Under the pieces are notes generated by a model. That model ran no database searches, had not been told where the DNA came from, and saw only the letters and a list, made by a program, of their open reading frames with translations. 64,000 nucleotides of DNA from Spirosoma spitsbergense DSM 19989. GTDB taxonomy: Bacteria; Bacteroidota; Bacteroidia; Cytophagales; Spirosomataceae. The stretch is from contig NZ_KB893444.1 in assembly GCF_000374085.1 (NCBI RefSeq), forward strand, positions 1 through 64,000, given 5' to 3'. Shown one piece after another: positions 26,797-35,545 of this stretch. Both the position numbers and the translations under genes were made by a program. The first letter of the stretch is position 1. Every line of letters begins with the position of its first letter.

Positions 26797-28095
26797 TTAC
26801 CGGCTGATGCGGAGAATACGACCCTGTGCATCATCGGTAATGAGGTAGATAGACCCGTCAGCGGCCTGCGTCACGTAGCGCATCCGCTGTTTCTGATCGA
26901 CCAGTAACTGCTCCTCTCCTACTACCCGGTTGTTCTCAATCACCAGCCGGTCCAGGTGCATACCCCGGAGGGCGGCTACGAACAGGTTGTTTTTCCATTC
27001 GGGAAACATGGTACCCGTATAAAACATAATACCACTGGGGGCAATGGATGGGTCCCAGTAATAGACCGGCTGTTCCATGCCTTCCTGCATTGTTTTGCCC
27101 CCGTTTACCGGTTCGCCACTGTATTCGATGCCGTAGGCAATAAAGGGCCAGCCGTAATCAGCACCCGGACGAATAATGTTGAGTTCATCCCCCGCGTTGG
27201 GACCGTGTTCACTTTCCCAGAGGTCGCCGGTTTGCGGGTGGAAAGCCAGTCCCTGCGGATTCCGGTGGCCCATCGACCAGATTTCGGGCAGGGCTTTCGG
27301 ATTACCATTGGCCGTTGTCCTATAAGGATTATCGGCAGCAGCCGTTCCGTCTTTATTAATTCGGATTATTTTTCCCAGCGACGAATCGAGTGCCTGTGCT
27401 TTCTTGCGAATTTCGTCGTCGAATCGCTCCCCGAAGGTAACGTACAGACGTCCCTGCGCGTCGAACAGCATCCGGGAGCCATTGTGGTTAGGACCACTGT
27501 ATACGGGCGATGCGCGGTAAATAACCTGCACATTTTCCAGTTTCGTTTCGTCGGTCGACAGGCGGGCGCGGGCTACGGAGGTAACGCTACCGCCCGCAAC
27601 GGGCTCTACATAGCACCAGAAAACCTGCCGGGTCGTAGCAAAGTCCGGGTCGAGTTTAACGTCGTATAACCCACCATCACCTTCAGCGCGAACGGCGGGA
27701 ACACCGGCAATTTCTTTCCCCACCACCCCCTGCTGTGTCACGATGCGCATCGTTCCTCTTTTTTCCGTCACCAGCATCCGGCCATCGGGCAGAAATACCA
27801 GCCCCCAGGGTTGAACCAGCCCGCTGGCCACGGTCGTCACGGTAAATGTCGTCGTTGATTTTATGCTGCCAATCCTTGTTTGCCCCGGAAAAGCAGGTCG
27901 CTGATCCTTCGCCATCGTTGGCCGCGTTTCAACAGGCGCCCCCGTTTCGGAGCGGGGCGATGTGACGGCCCGGTTCTGACTGAAACCGGCATAACTGGTC
28001 AGCACAAGAACCATTGTCAGGCAACCGATAAAGGGCATCCTTACACGGGTAGCCAGCACCAGGGTATTCATCAACAGGTCAGAAAAAGAGTTCAT
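26797..28095 (-). CDS. PQQ-dependent aldose sugar dehydrogenase-like protein
   Basis: A 432-residue secreted protein of the soluble glucose/sorbosone dehydrogenase family (six-bladed propeller). Landmarks are SGLVQPWGLVFLPDGRMLVTEKRG, EGDGGLYDVKLDPDF, the MGHRNPQGLAFHPQTGDLWESEHGPNAGDELN block and the late GMHLDRLVIENNRVV. These enzymes oxidise aldoses using pyrroloquinoline quinone in the periplasm. The leader is preceded by extra residues; ATGs at residue 9 or 20 are alternative starts. The chromate transporter gene is 21 bp upstream in the same direction. Confidence 0.9.
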   Translation of the reverse strand: MNSFSDLLMNTLVLATRVRMPFIGCLTMVLVLTSYAGFSQNRAVTSPRSETGAPVETRPTMAKDQRPAFPGQTRIGSIKSTTTFTVTTVASGLVQPWGLVFLPDGRMLVTEKRGTMRIVTQQGVVGKEIAGVPAVRAEGDGGLYDVKLDPDFATTRQVFWCYVEPVAGGSVTSVARARLSTDETKLENVQVIYRASPVYSGPNHNGSRMLFDAQGRLYVTFGERFDDEIRKKAQALDSSLGKIIRINKDGTAAADNPYRTTANGNPKALPEIWSMGHRNPQGLAFHPQTGDLWESEHGPNAGDELNIIRPGADYGWPFIAYGIEYSGEPVNGGKTMQEGMEQPVYYWDPSIAPSGIMFYTGTMFPEWKNNLFVAALRGMHLDRLVIENNRVVGEEQLLVDQKQRMRYVTQAADGSIYLITDDAQGRILRISR

Positions 28096-28116
28096 AGAGC
28101 AATTAGTAAGTTTTTT

Positions 28117-29319
28117 TCATAGCAACACGCCAGCGACTAATCCAACCAGAATCAGCGCGTAGGGAGGAATTTTCGTGTACAGTAATACCCCCATGGTAAG
28201 CAATACAACGACGACCGATGGCCAGTGCGGGGCCATTGGCTCGAACAGGGCGATGGCCGCAGCAGCCGTTAAACCGGTACTGGCCGCGTTGATACCACTC
28301 AGGGAAGCCCGTACCACGCGGTAGCGTTTGAGTTGCTCCCAAAACCGGTACACAAAGAAAATAAGGAACGTACCGGGCAGGAAAATACCGGCGGTAGATA
28401 CCACACTACCCCAGAACTGCCCCTGCATGCCCATGTCCCGCAGGGAGAGTGCGCCAATGTACGAAGCAAAGGAAAATACGGGGCCGGGCATGGCCTGAAC
28501 CAGCCCCAGCCCCGACAGAAACTCCTCGCGGGTGAGGTAGTGCTTAAACGCCACAAATTCGTTATACAGCATGGGGGTCAGCACCTGCCCGCCCCCAAAT
28601 ACGAAACTGCCGTTCCGGTAGAAGTTCTCGAACAGCCGCACAGGCAGCAACTGCGTGTAGGCTCCCAGTAAAGCCGCCCCGATGAACACGCCCAGCCATA
28701 GAAAAAAATTAGCCCACTGCACACGCAGGGGCTGCTTCTCCATCCGTTTCTGTTTCTGATAGGTCAGGGCCGTAATCAAACCACCGGCCGCAATAACGAA
28801 GGGAGTCATAAACGGCGACCGGAACAGATAGGCCACGAGCGTGGCAGTCAGGGCCAGGGCCAGTGTTATTTTGTCTTTGATAACCTTCTGCCCGATTCGG
28901 TACCCGGCCACGACCATAAACCCAACGGCCATGGGCTGAATGAACCGGGTAAATTGCAGAGACAACTGGTGTTTTTCCAGGTAGTAAATCCCCATCCCGG
29001 CTGCCGTCATTACACTAACGGCGGGCAACACCCAGATGAGCAGGGTAAGGTAAGCGAGGTTGGGGCCACCGATTTTAAACCCCAAAGCCGTGATCGTCTG
29101 TGTGGAGGTTGGCCCCGGCAGCACCTGCCCCAGTGCGTTCAGTTCCAGCAGTTCCTCTTCGGTCAGATAGCGTCGTTTCTGAACCAGTCGTTCATAAAAC
29201 ATGGCCAGGTGTACCTGCGGCCCGCCGAACGTGGTAAGCGCAAGAATCAGTACATCTTTCAGGAAGATGAAATACCGGATTCGGCGTACGGGCTGGGCAG
29301 TCGTTAAGTAGGGCAGCAT
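28117..29319 (-). CDS. chrA: Chromate efflux transporter (CHR family, two-domain)
   Basis: A 400-residue inner-membrane protein with two homologous CHR domains, each with the family opening: FLKDVLILALTTFGGPQVHLAMF near residue 20 and a second NFYRNGSFVFGGGQVLTPML near residue 232. The first domain carries the GQVLPGPTSTQ motif and the second GLVQAMPGPVFSFAS. Long-chain CHR proteins export chromate. Pairing with the PQQ dehydrogenase gene (21 bp) is probably only transcriptional. Confidence 0.92.
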   Translation of the reverse strand: MLPYLTTAQPVRRIRYFIFLKDVLILALTTFGGPQVHLAMFYERLVQKRRYLTEEELLELNALGQVLPGPTSTQTITALGFKIGGPNLAYLTLLIWVLPAVSVMTAAGMGIYYLEKHQLSLQFTRFIQPMAVGFMVVAGYRIGQKVIKDKITLALALTATLVAYLFRSPFMTPFVIAAGGLITALTYQKQKRMEKQPLRVQWANFFLWLGVFIGAALLGAYTQLLPVRLFENFYRNGSFVFGGGQVLTPMLYNEFVAFKHYLTREEFLSGLGLVQAMPGPVFSFASYIGALSLRDMGMQGQFWGSVVSTAGIFLPGTFLIFFVYRFWEQLKRYRVVRASLSGINAASTGLTAAAAIALFEPMAPHWPSVVVVLLTMGVLLYTKIPPYALILVGLVAGVLL

Positions 29320-29350
29320 ACTACTTTAGGTCATTTAGGTATCATTCCTG

Positions 29351-29465
29351 GTCATTGGTTGTCATTCAATGGTCATTCCAGGTCGTATGTGAGTCGCTCT
29401 AACATACATAAACCACATATTGACCAAAAAATAACCATCAATACAATGAAATGACAACCAATGAC
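29351..29465. repeat. Intergenic inverted repeat with slipped short words
   Basis: GTCATTGGTTGTCATT (29351-29366) and its exact complement (29450-29465) form 16-bp arms 83 bases apart. The whole gap (29320-29485) is built of reused words such as GGTCATT, ATAACCAT and AATGACTACT. It lies between the chrA start and the downstream end of the 2-oxoglutarate oxygenase gene, both minus strand. It may be a transcript-end hairpin. Confidence 0.6.
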
Positions 29466-29485
29466 TACTAAATAACCATTAATGA

Positions 29486-30445
29486 CTACTTTTTCTTAAG
29501 CCCCAGTTCCATCAGTCGCTCATCCAGAAATGCCCCGGCGGTCATGTCGACATACAGTTTTGGGTGCTGGGTGTCCACGCAACTATCCAGACAGCTCAGG
29601 TTCATCTCGGCGCGGGGATGCATAAAGAAGGGGATCGAATACCGCGACTGGTTCATCTTCTCCCGCGGTGGGTTCACCACCTGGTGAATGGTCGACTTCA
29701 GTTTGTGGTTGGTGAGCCGGTCAAGCATATCGCCCACGTTCACCACTACCTGATCGGGCAGGGCGGTAATGCCAATCCATTTGCCATCGCGCCGGAGCAC
29801 TTCCAGCCCATCGGCCGAAGCACCCATCAGCAGCGTAATTAGGTTAATGTCGCCGTGCGCAGCCGCCCGAACGGCTCCGTCGGGCGTTTTGTCGGGGTCG
29901 AGGGGGAAGTAATGCAACGCCCGCAGAATGCTGTCGCCATTACGAACTTTATCGTCGAAGTAATTTTCGGGCAGTTCAAGGTATAGCGCAATGGCCCGCA
30001 GGAGTTGTTTCCCGGCGTTTTCGAGGGTTCGGTACGCCGTTACGGTTGCTTCCCCGAATTCGGGGTATTCTTCGGGCAGAATATTGGCGGGCATGTCCCC
30101 TTCCGGCTCCGGTTGCCCAATGTGGTAGAACTCTTTCAGATCGGCCACTTTAAATCCTTTGGCGGTTTCCTTTCCTTTGCCAATGTAGCCGCGCTGCCCG
30201 TTCAGTTCCGGGTGCTCGTACTGCTGCTTAACGCTGTCGGGCGAGGAGAAAAAAGCCTGCGCCGACGAATAGAGTTTCTTCGTCAGTTCTTCCGTCAGGC
30301 CGTGGTTGCGGATAGCCACAAAACCAATTTGATTAAAAGCCCGGCCCAGGTCCTGCACGAAGCGCGCTTTTCTGTCGGGGTCACCGGACGTAAAATCTGC
30401 CAGATCCAGTGACGGTATTTCGTTATATAATTCCTCTGTAGCCAT
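29486..30445 (-). CDS. Isopenicillin N synthase-like 2-oxoglutarate/Fe(II) oxygenase
   Basis: A 319-residue non-heme iron oxygenase. The N-terminal DIOX_N-like region is followed by the Fe2OG core with metal ligands His197 and Asp199 (HGD) and His254, and the co-substrate-binding Arg268 with the RYS motif. Family members hydroxylate or cyclise small molecules; the substrate is unknown. A palindrome and a -7-like box lie just upstream (30465-30514). It is the only gene between two hairpins and seems monocistronic. Confidence 0.88.
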   Translation of the reverse strand: MATEELYNEIPSLDLADFTSGDPDRKARFVQDLGRAFNQIGFVAIRNHGLTEELTKKLYSSAQAFFSSPDSVKQQYEHPELNGQRGYIGKGKETAKGFKVADLKEFYHIGQPEPEGDMPANILPEEYPEFGEATVTAYRTLENAGKQLLRAIALYLELPENYFDDKVRNGDSILRALHYFPLDPDKTPDGAVRAAAHGDINLITLLMGASADGLEVLRRDGKWIGITALPDQVVVNVGDMLDRLTNHKLKSTIHQVVNPPREKMNQSRYSIPFFMHPRAEMNLSCLDSCVDTQHPKLYVDMTAGAFLDERLMELGLKKK

Positions 30446-30464
30446 TGTTGATACTCAATTTAGG

Positions 30465-30514
30465 CAAAAATACAAAAGATTACCCAAACGCAGCGATTCG
30501 CTTTTTTTGGGTAA
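30465..30514 (-). promoter_or_regulatory. Promoter and nested palindrome upstream of the oxygenase gene
   Basis: On the minus strand TATTTTTG (30465-30472) matches the TAnnTTTG -7 box, 19 bp before the start codon. Directly upstream, TTACCCAAA (30480-30488) and TTTGGGTAA (30506-30514) form a perfect 9-bp dyad enclosing a second dyad AGCGA/TCGCT. The overlap with the promoter is what a repressor operator would look like. No regulator gene is adjacent. Confidence 0.45.
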
Positions 30515-30660
30515 TTCAACCAGGCAGCAAGCTCGTTGTCTGGCTCCAGAAAGCATATTCTGCCTCATGCAGTTGGTCCATTCGATTGCCGGGGTGGACA
30601 TAGCGAAGGGTAGATAGTTCCGGAACAGGGTCTTTCTCCAGCGAAATCAACGGTTATAGT

Positions 30661-31620
30661 ATGGTCCATTTTTTTCGATATACTGCCCACTTGCTCCTGT
30701 TTTTTTACCTGGCACAATCAAGTCGTCATTGTTACGGCCAATCGCTGTTTCCCCCTACGGTCAAACGGATTGTGTTTCTGGGTAACAGCATCACCTATGC
30801 CGGAAAATACGTCACCGCCATCGACATTTACTACCGGTCGCACTACCCAAACCAGCCCATCGAGTTTATCAATGTCGGATTACCGAGCGAAACGGTTTCG
30901 GGGCTTTCCGAAGAAGGCCATGCCGGTGGTAAATTTCCCCGCCCCGACCTGCACGAGCGGCTGGGGCGGGTGCTCGCGCAAACCAAACCCGACCTGGTTT
31001 TTGCCGGTTATGGCATGAACGACGGCATTTACCTGCCGTTCGATGAGACCCGTTTCCAGCCATTTAAAGACGGTATCGAGTGGCTCCACAATGAGGTGGT
31101 GAAAACTGGGGCCGCAATCGTTCATCTTACACCACCGGTTTATGATGACCTGAAGGGTGGGCAACCGGGGTACGGTGCCGTCCTCGACCGGTATTCGGAC
31201 TGGTTGCTTGAGCAGAAAACGGCCAGAAACTGGCGGGTAATCGATGTTCACTACCCGATGAAGGCCTTGCTGGATGCGCACCGAAAAGTGGATTCGACCT
31301 ACATGATCACCGGGTTTGCCCTGGCCGAAGACGGGGTACATCCGGGCGATGTGGGGCACTGGATCATGGCCAGAGCTATCCTGCTTGGCCTGGGTGCGAA
31401 AGCCGTTGCCTCAGTACCGGACCTCAAAGCTGCAATGGCTTCGGTACCAAATGCGGCTCAACTCATCAAACTCATTACCGACCAACAAACCCTGATGAAA
31501 GATGCCTGGCTGACAGCAACAGGCCATAAACGCCCCGGCATGAACGCAGGGTTACCGCTGGAAGAAGCCAAAAACAAGGCGGCCACTATCGACACACAAA
31601 TAAAAGCACTCCTGCCCTGA
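30661..31620 (+). CDS. SGNH/GDSL hydrolase, exported
   Basis: A 319-residue secreted esterase-like protein: leader (about 1-26), block I FLGNSITYAG with nucleophile Ser43, block II Gly in NVGLPSETVSG, block III GYGMND, and block V DGVHP with the catalytic Asp-His. Such enzymes deacetylate polysaccharides or hydrolyse esters outside the cytoplasm. A C-terminal tail (about 265-319) is helical and specific to this subgroup. It is alone, and its stop codon lies inside the left copy of a 12-bp repeat that flanks a palindromic element. Confidence 0.88.
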   Translation: MVHFFRYTAHLLLFFYLAQSSRHCYGQSLFPPTVKRIVFLGNSITYAGKYVTAIDIYYRSHYPNQPIEFINVGLPSETVSGLSEEGHAGGKFPRPDLHERLGRVLAQTKPDLVFAGYGMNDGIYLPFDETRFQPFKDGIEWLHNEVVKTGAAIVHLTPPVYDDLKGGQPGYGAVLDRYSDWLLEQKTARNWRVIDVHYPMKALLDAHRKVDSTYMITGFALAEDGVHPGDVGHWIMARAILLGLGAKAVASVPDLKAAMASVPNAAQLIKLITDQQTLMKDAWLTATGHKRPGMNAGLPLEEAKNKAATIDTQIKALLP

Positions 31621-31837
31621 TAAGAGAGGGTGTAGGCCGAGTTTGTCAATCCACAGGCCCGGTGGGCCGTTATCTCTGTAGTAGTGGCTGGGTGATCCGT
31701 TTTTTAGCTCCATCGGAGCGGTATCTTAAAGCAAGATACCGCTCCGATGGAGCTAAAACAAACCGACTGCACTTCTTTTCTACAAAGATGATGGTCCGCT
31801 GGACCTATTGACAAACTTGTCCTGTCCTGATAAGAGA
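31616..31837. repeat. MITE-like palindromic element with 12-bp flanking direct repeats
   Basis: CCTGATAAGAGA occurs at 31616-31627 and 31826-31837. Between them lies a long imperfect inverted repeat. AGTTTGTCAAT plus AGGCCCGGTGGGCC and a TCTCTGTAG box on the left match, with mostly transition differences, the complement of CTACAAAGAT, GGTCCGCTGGACCT and ATTGACAAACT on the right. The centre is a perfect 26-bp stem (31702-31727 with 31733-31758, loop AAAGC) containing AGCTCCATCGGAGC. No coding capacity is seen. It fits a non-autonomous mobile or dispersed palindromic repeat. Confidence 0.6.
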
Positions 31838-31869
31838 TGATGCCGTTTAAAAGTACCGATATAACGAAA

Positions 31870-31918
31870 AAGCCGGTCCGCCAATGCAGGGTACTACCCT
31901 GTATTGGCGGACCGGCTT
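31870..31918. terminator. Intrinsic terminator of the superoxide dismutase gene
   Basis: Arms of 22 bp starting AAGCCGGTCCGCCAAT, with one G-T mismatch, loop TACTA, followed by T-rich runs on both sides (TTTTT on the minus strand, TTTTTT on the plus strand). It lies 19 bp downstream of the SOD stop codon. Confidence 0.9.
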
Positions 31919-31936
31919 GGTTTTTTACCTATTCGA

Positions 31937-32638
31937 TCAGGAAAAGTTTTTCCCTACTTTATTCCAGTCGACTACGTTCCAGAACGCATTGATATAATCA
32001 GCGCGTTTGTTCTGGTATTTCAGGTAATAGGCGTGTTCCCAAACGTCGATACCCATGATGGGGGTTCCTTTTTTCTCGGCCAGCGCCATCATCGGATTAT
32101 CCTGATTGGGGGTCGATATGATTTCGAGGTCATTACCATTTTTAATGAGCCACGCCCAGCCTGAACCAAAACGGCCCGTGGCGGCTTTGCTGAACTCCGT
32201 TTTGAAGGCATCGAACGAGCCGAACTTCTTATTGATGGCATCGGCCAGTGCCCCTTTTGGTGCACCACCGGCGTTGGGTCCCATGATATTCCAGAAAAAC
32301 GTGTGGTTCCAGTGCCCACCGGCATTATTCCGAATGGCCGCAGATGTTTTGGCATCGACACTTTTAACGATTTCGTCGATGCTCATCTTCGCCATCTTCT
32401 CGTTTTCGGGCATGCCCAGTGCCTTGTTCAGGTTCGTCACGTAGCCCTGATGATGCTTGTCGTGGTGAATTTCCATCGTCATTTTGTCGATGGATGGTTC
32501 GAGGGCATCATAGGCGTACGGCAGTGGAGCCAGCGTGAAGTTACCATCGGCGGCAAAAGACGAAGAGCCAAAAGAACGGAAGGCTAACAGGGTGGCCGAT
32601 GTACCAAAAGCTAGTTTCAAAAATTCAGAGCGATTCAT
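31937..32638 (-). CDS. Superoxide dismutase (Fe/Mn), exported
   Basis: A 233-residue Fe/Mn superoxide dismutase with an added N-terminal leader (about 1-29; [11 protein letters not shown] start resembles a Tat leader lacking the second Arg). The metal site is visible: His58 in [10 protein letters not shown], the HWNHTFFW segment with the second His, and Asp/His in [15 protein letters not shown]. The leader suggests action outside the cytoplasm. Metal preference cannot be fixed from motifs alone. It is flanked by its own terminator and by a 142-bp upstream gap containing small dyads (GCCC-GTAT-GGGC; CGAAAA-GAGA-TTTTCG). Confidence 0.93.
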   Translation of the reverse strand: MNRSEFLKLAFGTSATLLAFRSFGSSSFAADGNFTLAPLPYAYDALEPSIDKMTMEIHHDKHHQGYVTNLNKALGMPENEKMAKMSIDEIVKSVDAKTSAAIRNNAGGHWNHTFFWNIMGPNAGGAPKGALADAINKKFGSFDAFKTEFSKAATGRFGSGWAWLIKNGNDLEIISTPNQDNPMMALAEKKGTPIMGIDVWEHAYYLKYQNKRADYINAFWNVVDWNKVGKNFS

Positions 32639-32780
32639 GTGCGTGTTGGTTTTGGGAAACGAAAAATCATTGACAACCGTATCGTCGGTCTATTACTGAA
32701 ACGGCCCGTATGGGCTAATGTTCGGTAGGCAACGAAAAGAGATTTTCGCACCAGACGTTTACCCGCCTTAGTTACGAAAT

Positions 32781-33392
32781 TTATTCGTAGGCAATCCGGC
32801 TCAGGATACTTCGCCCAAGGGTTACTTCGTCGGCGTATTCGAGGTCGCCACCAATGGGGACGCCCCGGGCAATGGTAGAAATTTTGAGGTTGAAAGGTCT
32901 CAGTCTCTTTTGTAGGTAGAATGCGGTAGTGTCCCCTTCCATAGTAGGGCTGATGGCCAGAATAATCTCCCGCACCTGTTCCCGTTCCGAACCGGCAAGC
33001 CGGGTCATGAGCGAGTCAATCTGCAAATCGCTGGGGCCAACGCCCTCTACCGGCGAGATGATGCCCCCCAGCACATGATAAAGCCCTTTATACTGTGCGG
33101 TGTTTTCAATAGCCAGCACATCGCGGGTATCCTCCACCACACAAATCAGCGACTGGTCGCGCTTATGACTGGCGCAGATCGTACATAAATCATGGTCGGA
33201 CAGGTTGTGACACTTCCGGCAGTATTTGACGTTAGTCCGCATAGCCGTCAGACTCCGGGCCAGCGTTTCGGTTTGATCTTCGTCGCGTTTGAGGAGGTGC
33301 AGCACCAGCCGGAGGGCCGTTTTCTTTCCGATACCCGGCAGTTTCGAGACTTCATTCACCGCGTCTTCTATGAGTTTGGAGGGGTATTCCAA
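32781..33392 (-). CDS. recR: Recombination mediator RecR
   Basis: A 203-residue RecR: helix-hairpin-helix start (SKLPGIGKKTALRLVLHLL), zinc finger CRKCHNLSDHDLCTIC, Toprim domain (LICVVEDTRDVLAIENT, YHVLGG) and a Walker-B-like C terminus. It helps load RecA in the RecFOR pathway. The best start is a TTG at 33392 (MEYPSKLIEDAV, the usual Bacteroidota N terminus); no ATG fits. A long inverted repeat separates it from clpS upstream. Confidence 0.95.
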   Translation of the reverse strand: MEYPSKLIEDAVNEVSKLPGIGKKTALRLVLHLLKRDEDQTETLARSLTAMRTNVKYCRKCHNLSDHDLCTICASHKRDQSLICVVEDTRDVLAIENTAQYKGLYHVLGGIISPVEGVGPSDLQIDSLMTRLAGSEREQVREIILAISPTMEGDTTAFYLQKRLRPFNLKISTIARGVPIGGDLEYADEVTLGRSILSRIAYE

Positions 33393-33405
33393 GGATTCGC
33401 CTAAT

Positions 33406-33502
33406 TAAAGAGTGAAAGAGTGGAAGAAGGAAAGAGTGCCATAACGGAAATCGGCTGACGCATCAACTTTCGCTCTTTCACTCTTTACCACTTTCGCTCT
33501 TT
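33406..33502. repeat. Imperfect inverted repeat between clpS and recR
   Basis: Left arm words AAAGAGTGAAAGAGTGG and GGAAAGAGTG (33408-33438) are mirrored by CTTTCGCTCTTTCACTCTTT and ACCACTTTCGCTCTTTAG (33468-33502). The right arm overlaps the clpS stop. Arms are purine-rich on one side and pyrimidine-rich on the other. It probably ends the clpS transcript; same style as 39167-39255. Confidence 0.55.
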
Positions 33503-33791
33503 AGTTTAATACTTCTGCATTAATACCCCGACGGCAGATTTCATTGCGCATGGGCACCAGTTCATCCCAGGAGCCGTTTTTGACGGAACATTTGCCTTTG
33601 TAGTGAATCAGCAGCGTACACTGTTCGGCCTGTTCGGGCGTGTGGGCACAAACGTCGATCAGCGTAGCGATTACATGATCGAAGCTATTGACATCATCGT
33701 TGAACACCACCAGGTTATGAACGTCGGTCTCGACTACTTCATCCAGTACATCAACATCGGTCGACCAGTCGTTTTCTTCAAAAGGTTGCAT
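33501..33791 (-). CDS. clpS: ATP-dependent protease adaptor ClpS
   Basis: A 96-residue ClpS: the core HNLVVFNDDVNSFDHVIATLI contains the N-end-rule pocket residues, followed by TPEQAEQCTLLIHYKGKCSVKNGSWDEL. It delivers N-degron substrates to ClpAP. The short acidic N-terminal tail is typical of Bacteroidota. Preceded by a good -7 box at 33817-33824. Confidence 0.93.
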   Translation of the reverse strand: MQPFEENDWSTDVDVLDEVVETDVHNLVVFNDDVNSFDHVIATLIDVCAHTPEQAEQCTLLIHYKGKCSVKNGSWDELVPMRNEICRRGINAEVLN

Positions 33792-33816
33792 GGAAAATAA
33801 AAGCGTGTTTACTTAG

Positions 33817-33848
33817 CAAATTTACGGCAAAATGACCACTAAAAAAAG
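33817..33848 (-). promoter_or_regulatory. Bacteroidota-type promoter for clpS
   Basis: On the minus strand TAAATTTG (33817-33824) matches TAnnTTTG exactly. A T-run (33841-33847) sits near the -33 position. The start codon at 33791 is 25 bp downstream. Confidence 0.5.
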
Positions 33849-33903
33849 TCATTATCGCCTTTATAAGAACCCCACTTGCGGCTGAAAAGTTGCCTTATTC
33901 TGC

Positions 33904-35367
33904 ATGAACACTACCCTTGCCTTAGTGATTTTAGTCGTCTATTTCGGCCTGTTGATTGCTGTTTCCTTTTACACGGCCCGGGGTGCCGATACCACTACTT
34001 TTTTTACGGCTAACCGGCAATCTCCCTGGTGGTTAGTGGCCTTCGGCATGATTGGCACGTCGCTGTCGGGGGTCACGTTTATTTCGGTGCCGGGTGCGGT
34101 GGGGAGCATCGGCTTTTCCTACTTTCAGGTCGTACTGGGCTACATTGTGGGCTACATTGTTATTGGAACCGTACTGATGCCGCTTTATTACCGACTCAAC
34201 CTGATTTCTATTTACGGCTACCTCGAACAGCGCTTTGGTTTCTGGTCGTATAAGACGGGGGCGGGTTTCTTTATTCTGGCCCGAACCGTTGGTTCGGCCG
34301 TTCGGCTCTACGTAGCCGTTGGGGTACTGCAACTGGCGTTGTTCAACGCCCTGGGTGTTCCATTCGAGGTATCGGTTCTGATTACCATTGCCCTGATTTG
34401 GGTGTACACCTTTAAAGGGGGCGTTAAAACGATCATTGTAACGGATACCCTCCAGACGGTTTTTCTGGTTACGGCCGTGATATTGACCATAATACTGATT
34501 TCACAGCAATTGGGACTGTCATTTAGCGGGCTGGTGCAGACGGTCAAAAACAGCCCGATGTCGCAGGTCTTTTTCTGGGATGCGAATGACCCGAAAAATT
34601 TCTTCAAGCAGTTTATTGCCGGAACCTTTATCGCCATCGTCATGACGGGCCTGGATCAGGATTTGATGCAGAAAAACCTGACCTGCAAAAACATCGGCGA
34701 AGCCCAGAAAAATATGTTCTGGTTCACTATCACCCTGGTTTTTGTCAACTTCATGTTTCTATCGCTGGGGGTTTTGCTGTACGTTTTTGCCCAGCGCGAA
34801 GGCATTACCATTCCTACCCGTACCGACGATCTGTATCCCCTACTGGCCCTGAATCACCTCGGTCTGGTGGTGGGCATTACGTTTTTACTGGGTATCACGG
34901 CGGCTACCTACGCCAGTTCCGACTCGGCCCTGACAGCCCTGACCACCTCCTTTTGTGTCGACTTTATGAACGTGGAGAAACGCCCTGAAGCGGAACGGTC
35001 ACGCATCAAGCAAATCGTTCACATTGGTTTCTCAGTGCTTTTTTATATCGTCATCATCATTTTCCGACAGTTGAACAGTAAGGAAGTCATTACGGCGGTG
35101 TTCGATATTGCGGGCTACACCTACGGGCCGCTGCTGGGGTTATATGCCTTTGGTATGTCGAACAAACGCCCGGTTATGGATTGGGTAGTGCCCTTTATTT
35201 GCCTAGCCTCGCCGGTGTTGACCTACGTTGTCAATGAAAACTCAGCGGCCTGGTTTGGCGGGTATAAATTTGGTTTTGAGCGGTTACTGCTCAATGGCCT
35301 GTTTACGTTTATTGGCCTTTGGGTGGTATCGAAACCGGTAAAAGAAGCCGAACCGGCAGGCGTGTAA
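33904..35367 (+). CDS. Sodium:solute symporter
   Basis: A 487-residue membrane protein of the SSS family with about 13 helices. Landmarks are the N-terminal FTANRQSPWWLVAFGMIGTSLSGVTFISVPG (TM1-2, Na+ site region) and the GITAATYASSDSALTALTTSFCVDF segment conserved in the family. It couples Na+ entry to uptake of a small solute; the solute is not evident. Monocistronic, convergent with the PAS kinase gene and ended by a strong hairpin. Confidence 0.9.
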   Translation: MNTTLALVILVVYFGLLIAVSFYTARGADTTTFFTANRQSPWWLVAFGMIGTSLSGVTFISVPGAVGSIGFSYFQVVLGYIVGYIVIGTVLMPLYYRLNLISIYGYLEQRFGFWSYKTGAGFFILARTVGSAVRLYVAVGVLQLALFNALGVPFEVSVLITIALIWVYTFKGGVKTIIVTDTLQTVFLVTAVILTIILISQQLGLSFSGLVQTVKNSPMSQVFFWDANDPKNFFKQFIAGTFIAIVMTGLDQDLMQKNLTCKNIGEAQKNMFWFTITLVFVNFMFLSLGVLLYVFAQREGITIPTRTDDLYPLLALNHLGLVVGITFLLGITAATYASSDSALTALTTSFCVDFMNVEKRPEAERSRIKQIVHIGFSVLFYIVIIIFRQLNSKEVITAVFDIAGYTYGPLLGLYAFGMSNKRPVMDWVVPFICLASPVLTYVVNENSAAWFGGYKFGFERLLLNGLFTFIGLWVVSKPVKEAEPAGV

Positions 35368-35461
35368 GCAAGCGGCCGTATTATCGATACTGATTCCCTG
35401 TTTTTAACGTGAGTACGGGATTGATTTTAGTAAATAGCGGGGTAGTTTCAATGGGCAGTAT

Positions 35462-35504
35462 TTTTGTTGTTAATAGTCTGTTTGCCAGACCACTAACAAC
35501 AAAA
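35462..35504. terminator. Bidirectional terminator hairpin
   Basis: TTTTGTTGTTAATAGTCTG and CAGACCACTAACAACAAAA form a 19-bp stem with two mismatches around loop TTTGC. The A/T-rich outer stem gives U-rich ends on both strands. It lies between the convergent symporter and histidine-kinase genes; the remaining gap (35368-35545) shows no gene. Confidence 0.75.
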
Positions 35505-35545
35505 TAACGATTAATAATAATACCTGACGTTCAACGACAAAGCAC

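Noticed and set aside
29320-29485. Short-word repeats considered as a CRISPR array
   Set aside because: No regular repeat-spacer unit, only slipped AT-rich words and one inverted pair; no cas genes nearby.
33406-33502. Purine-rich arms considered as an insertion-sequence end
   Set aside because: No flanking direct repeats or transposase, and similar-style but unrelated repeats occur at other gene ends.
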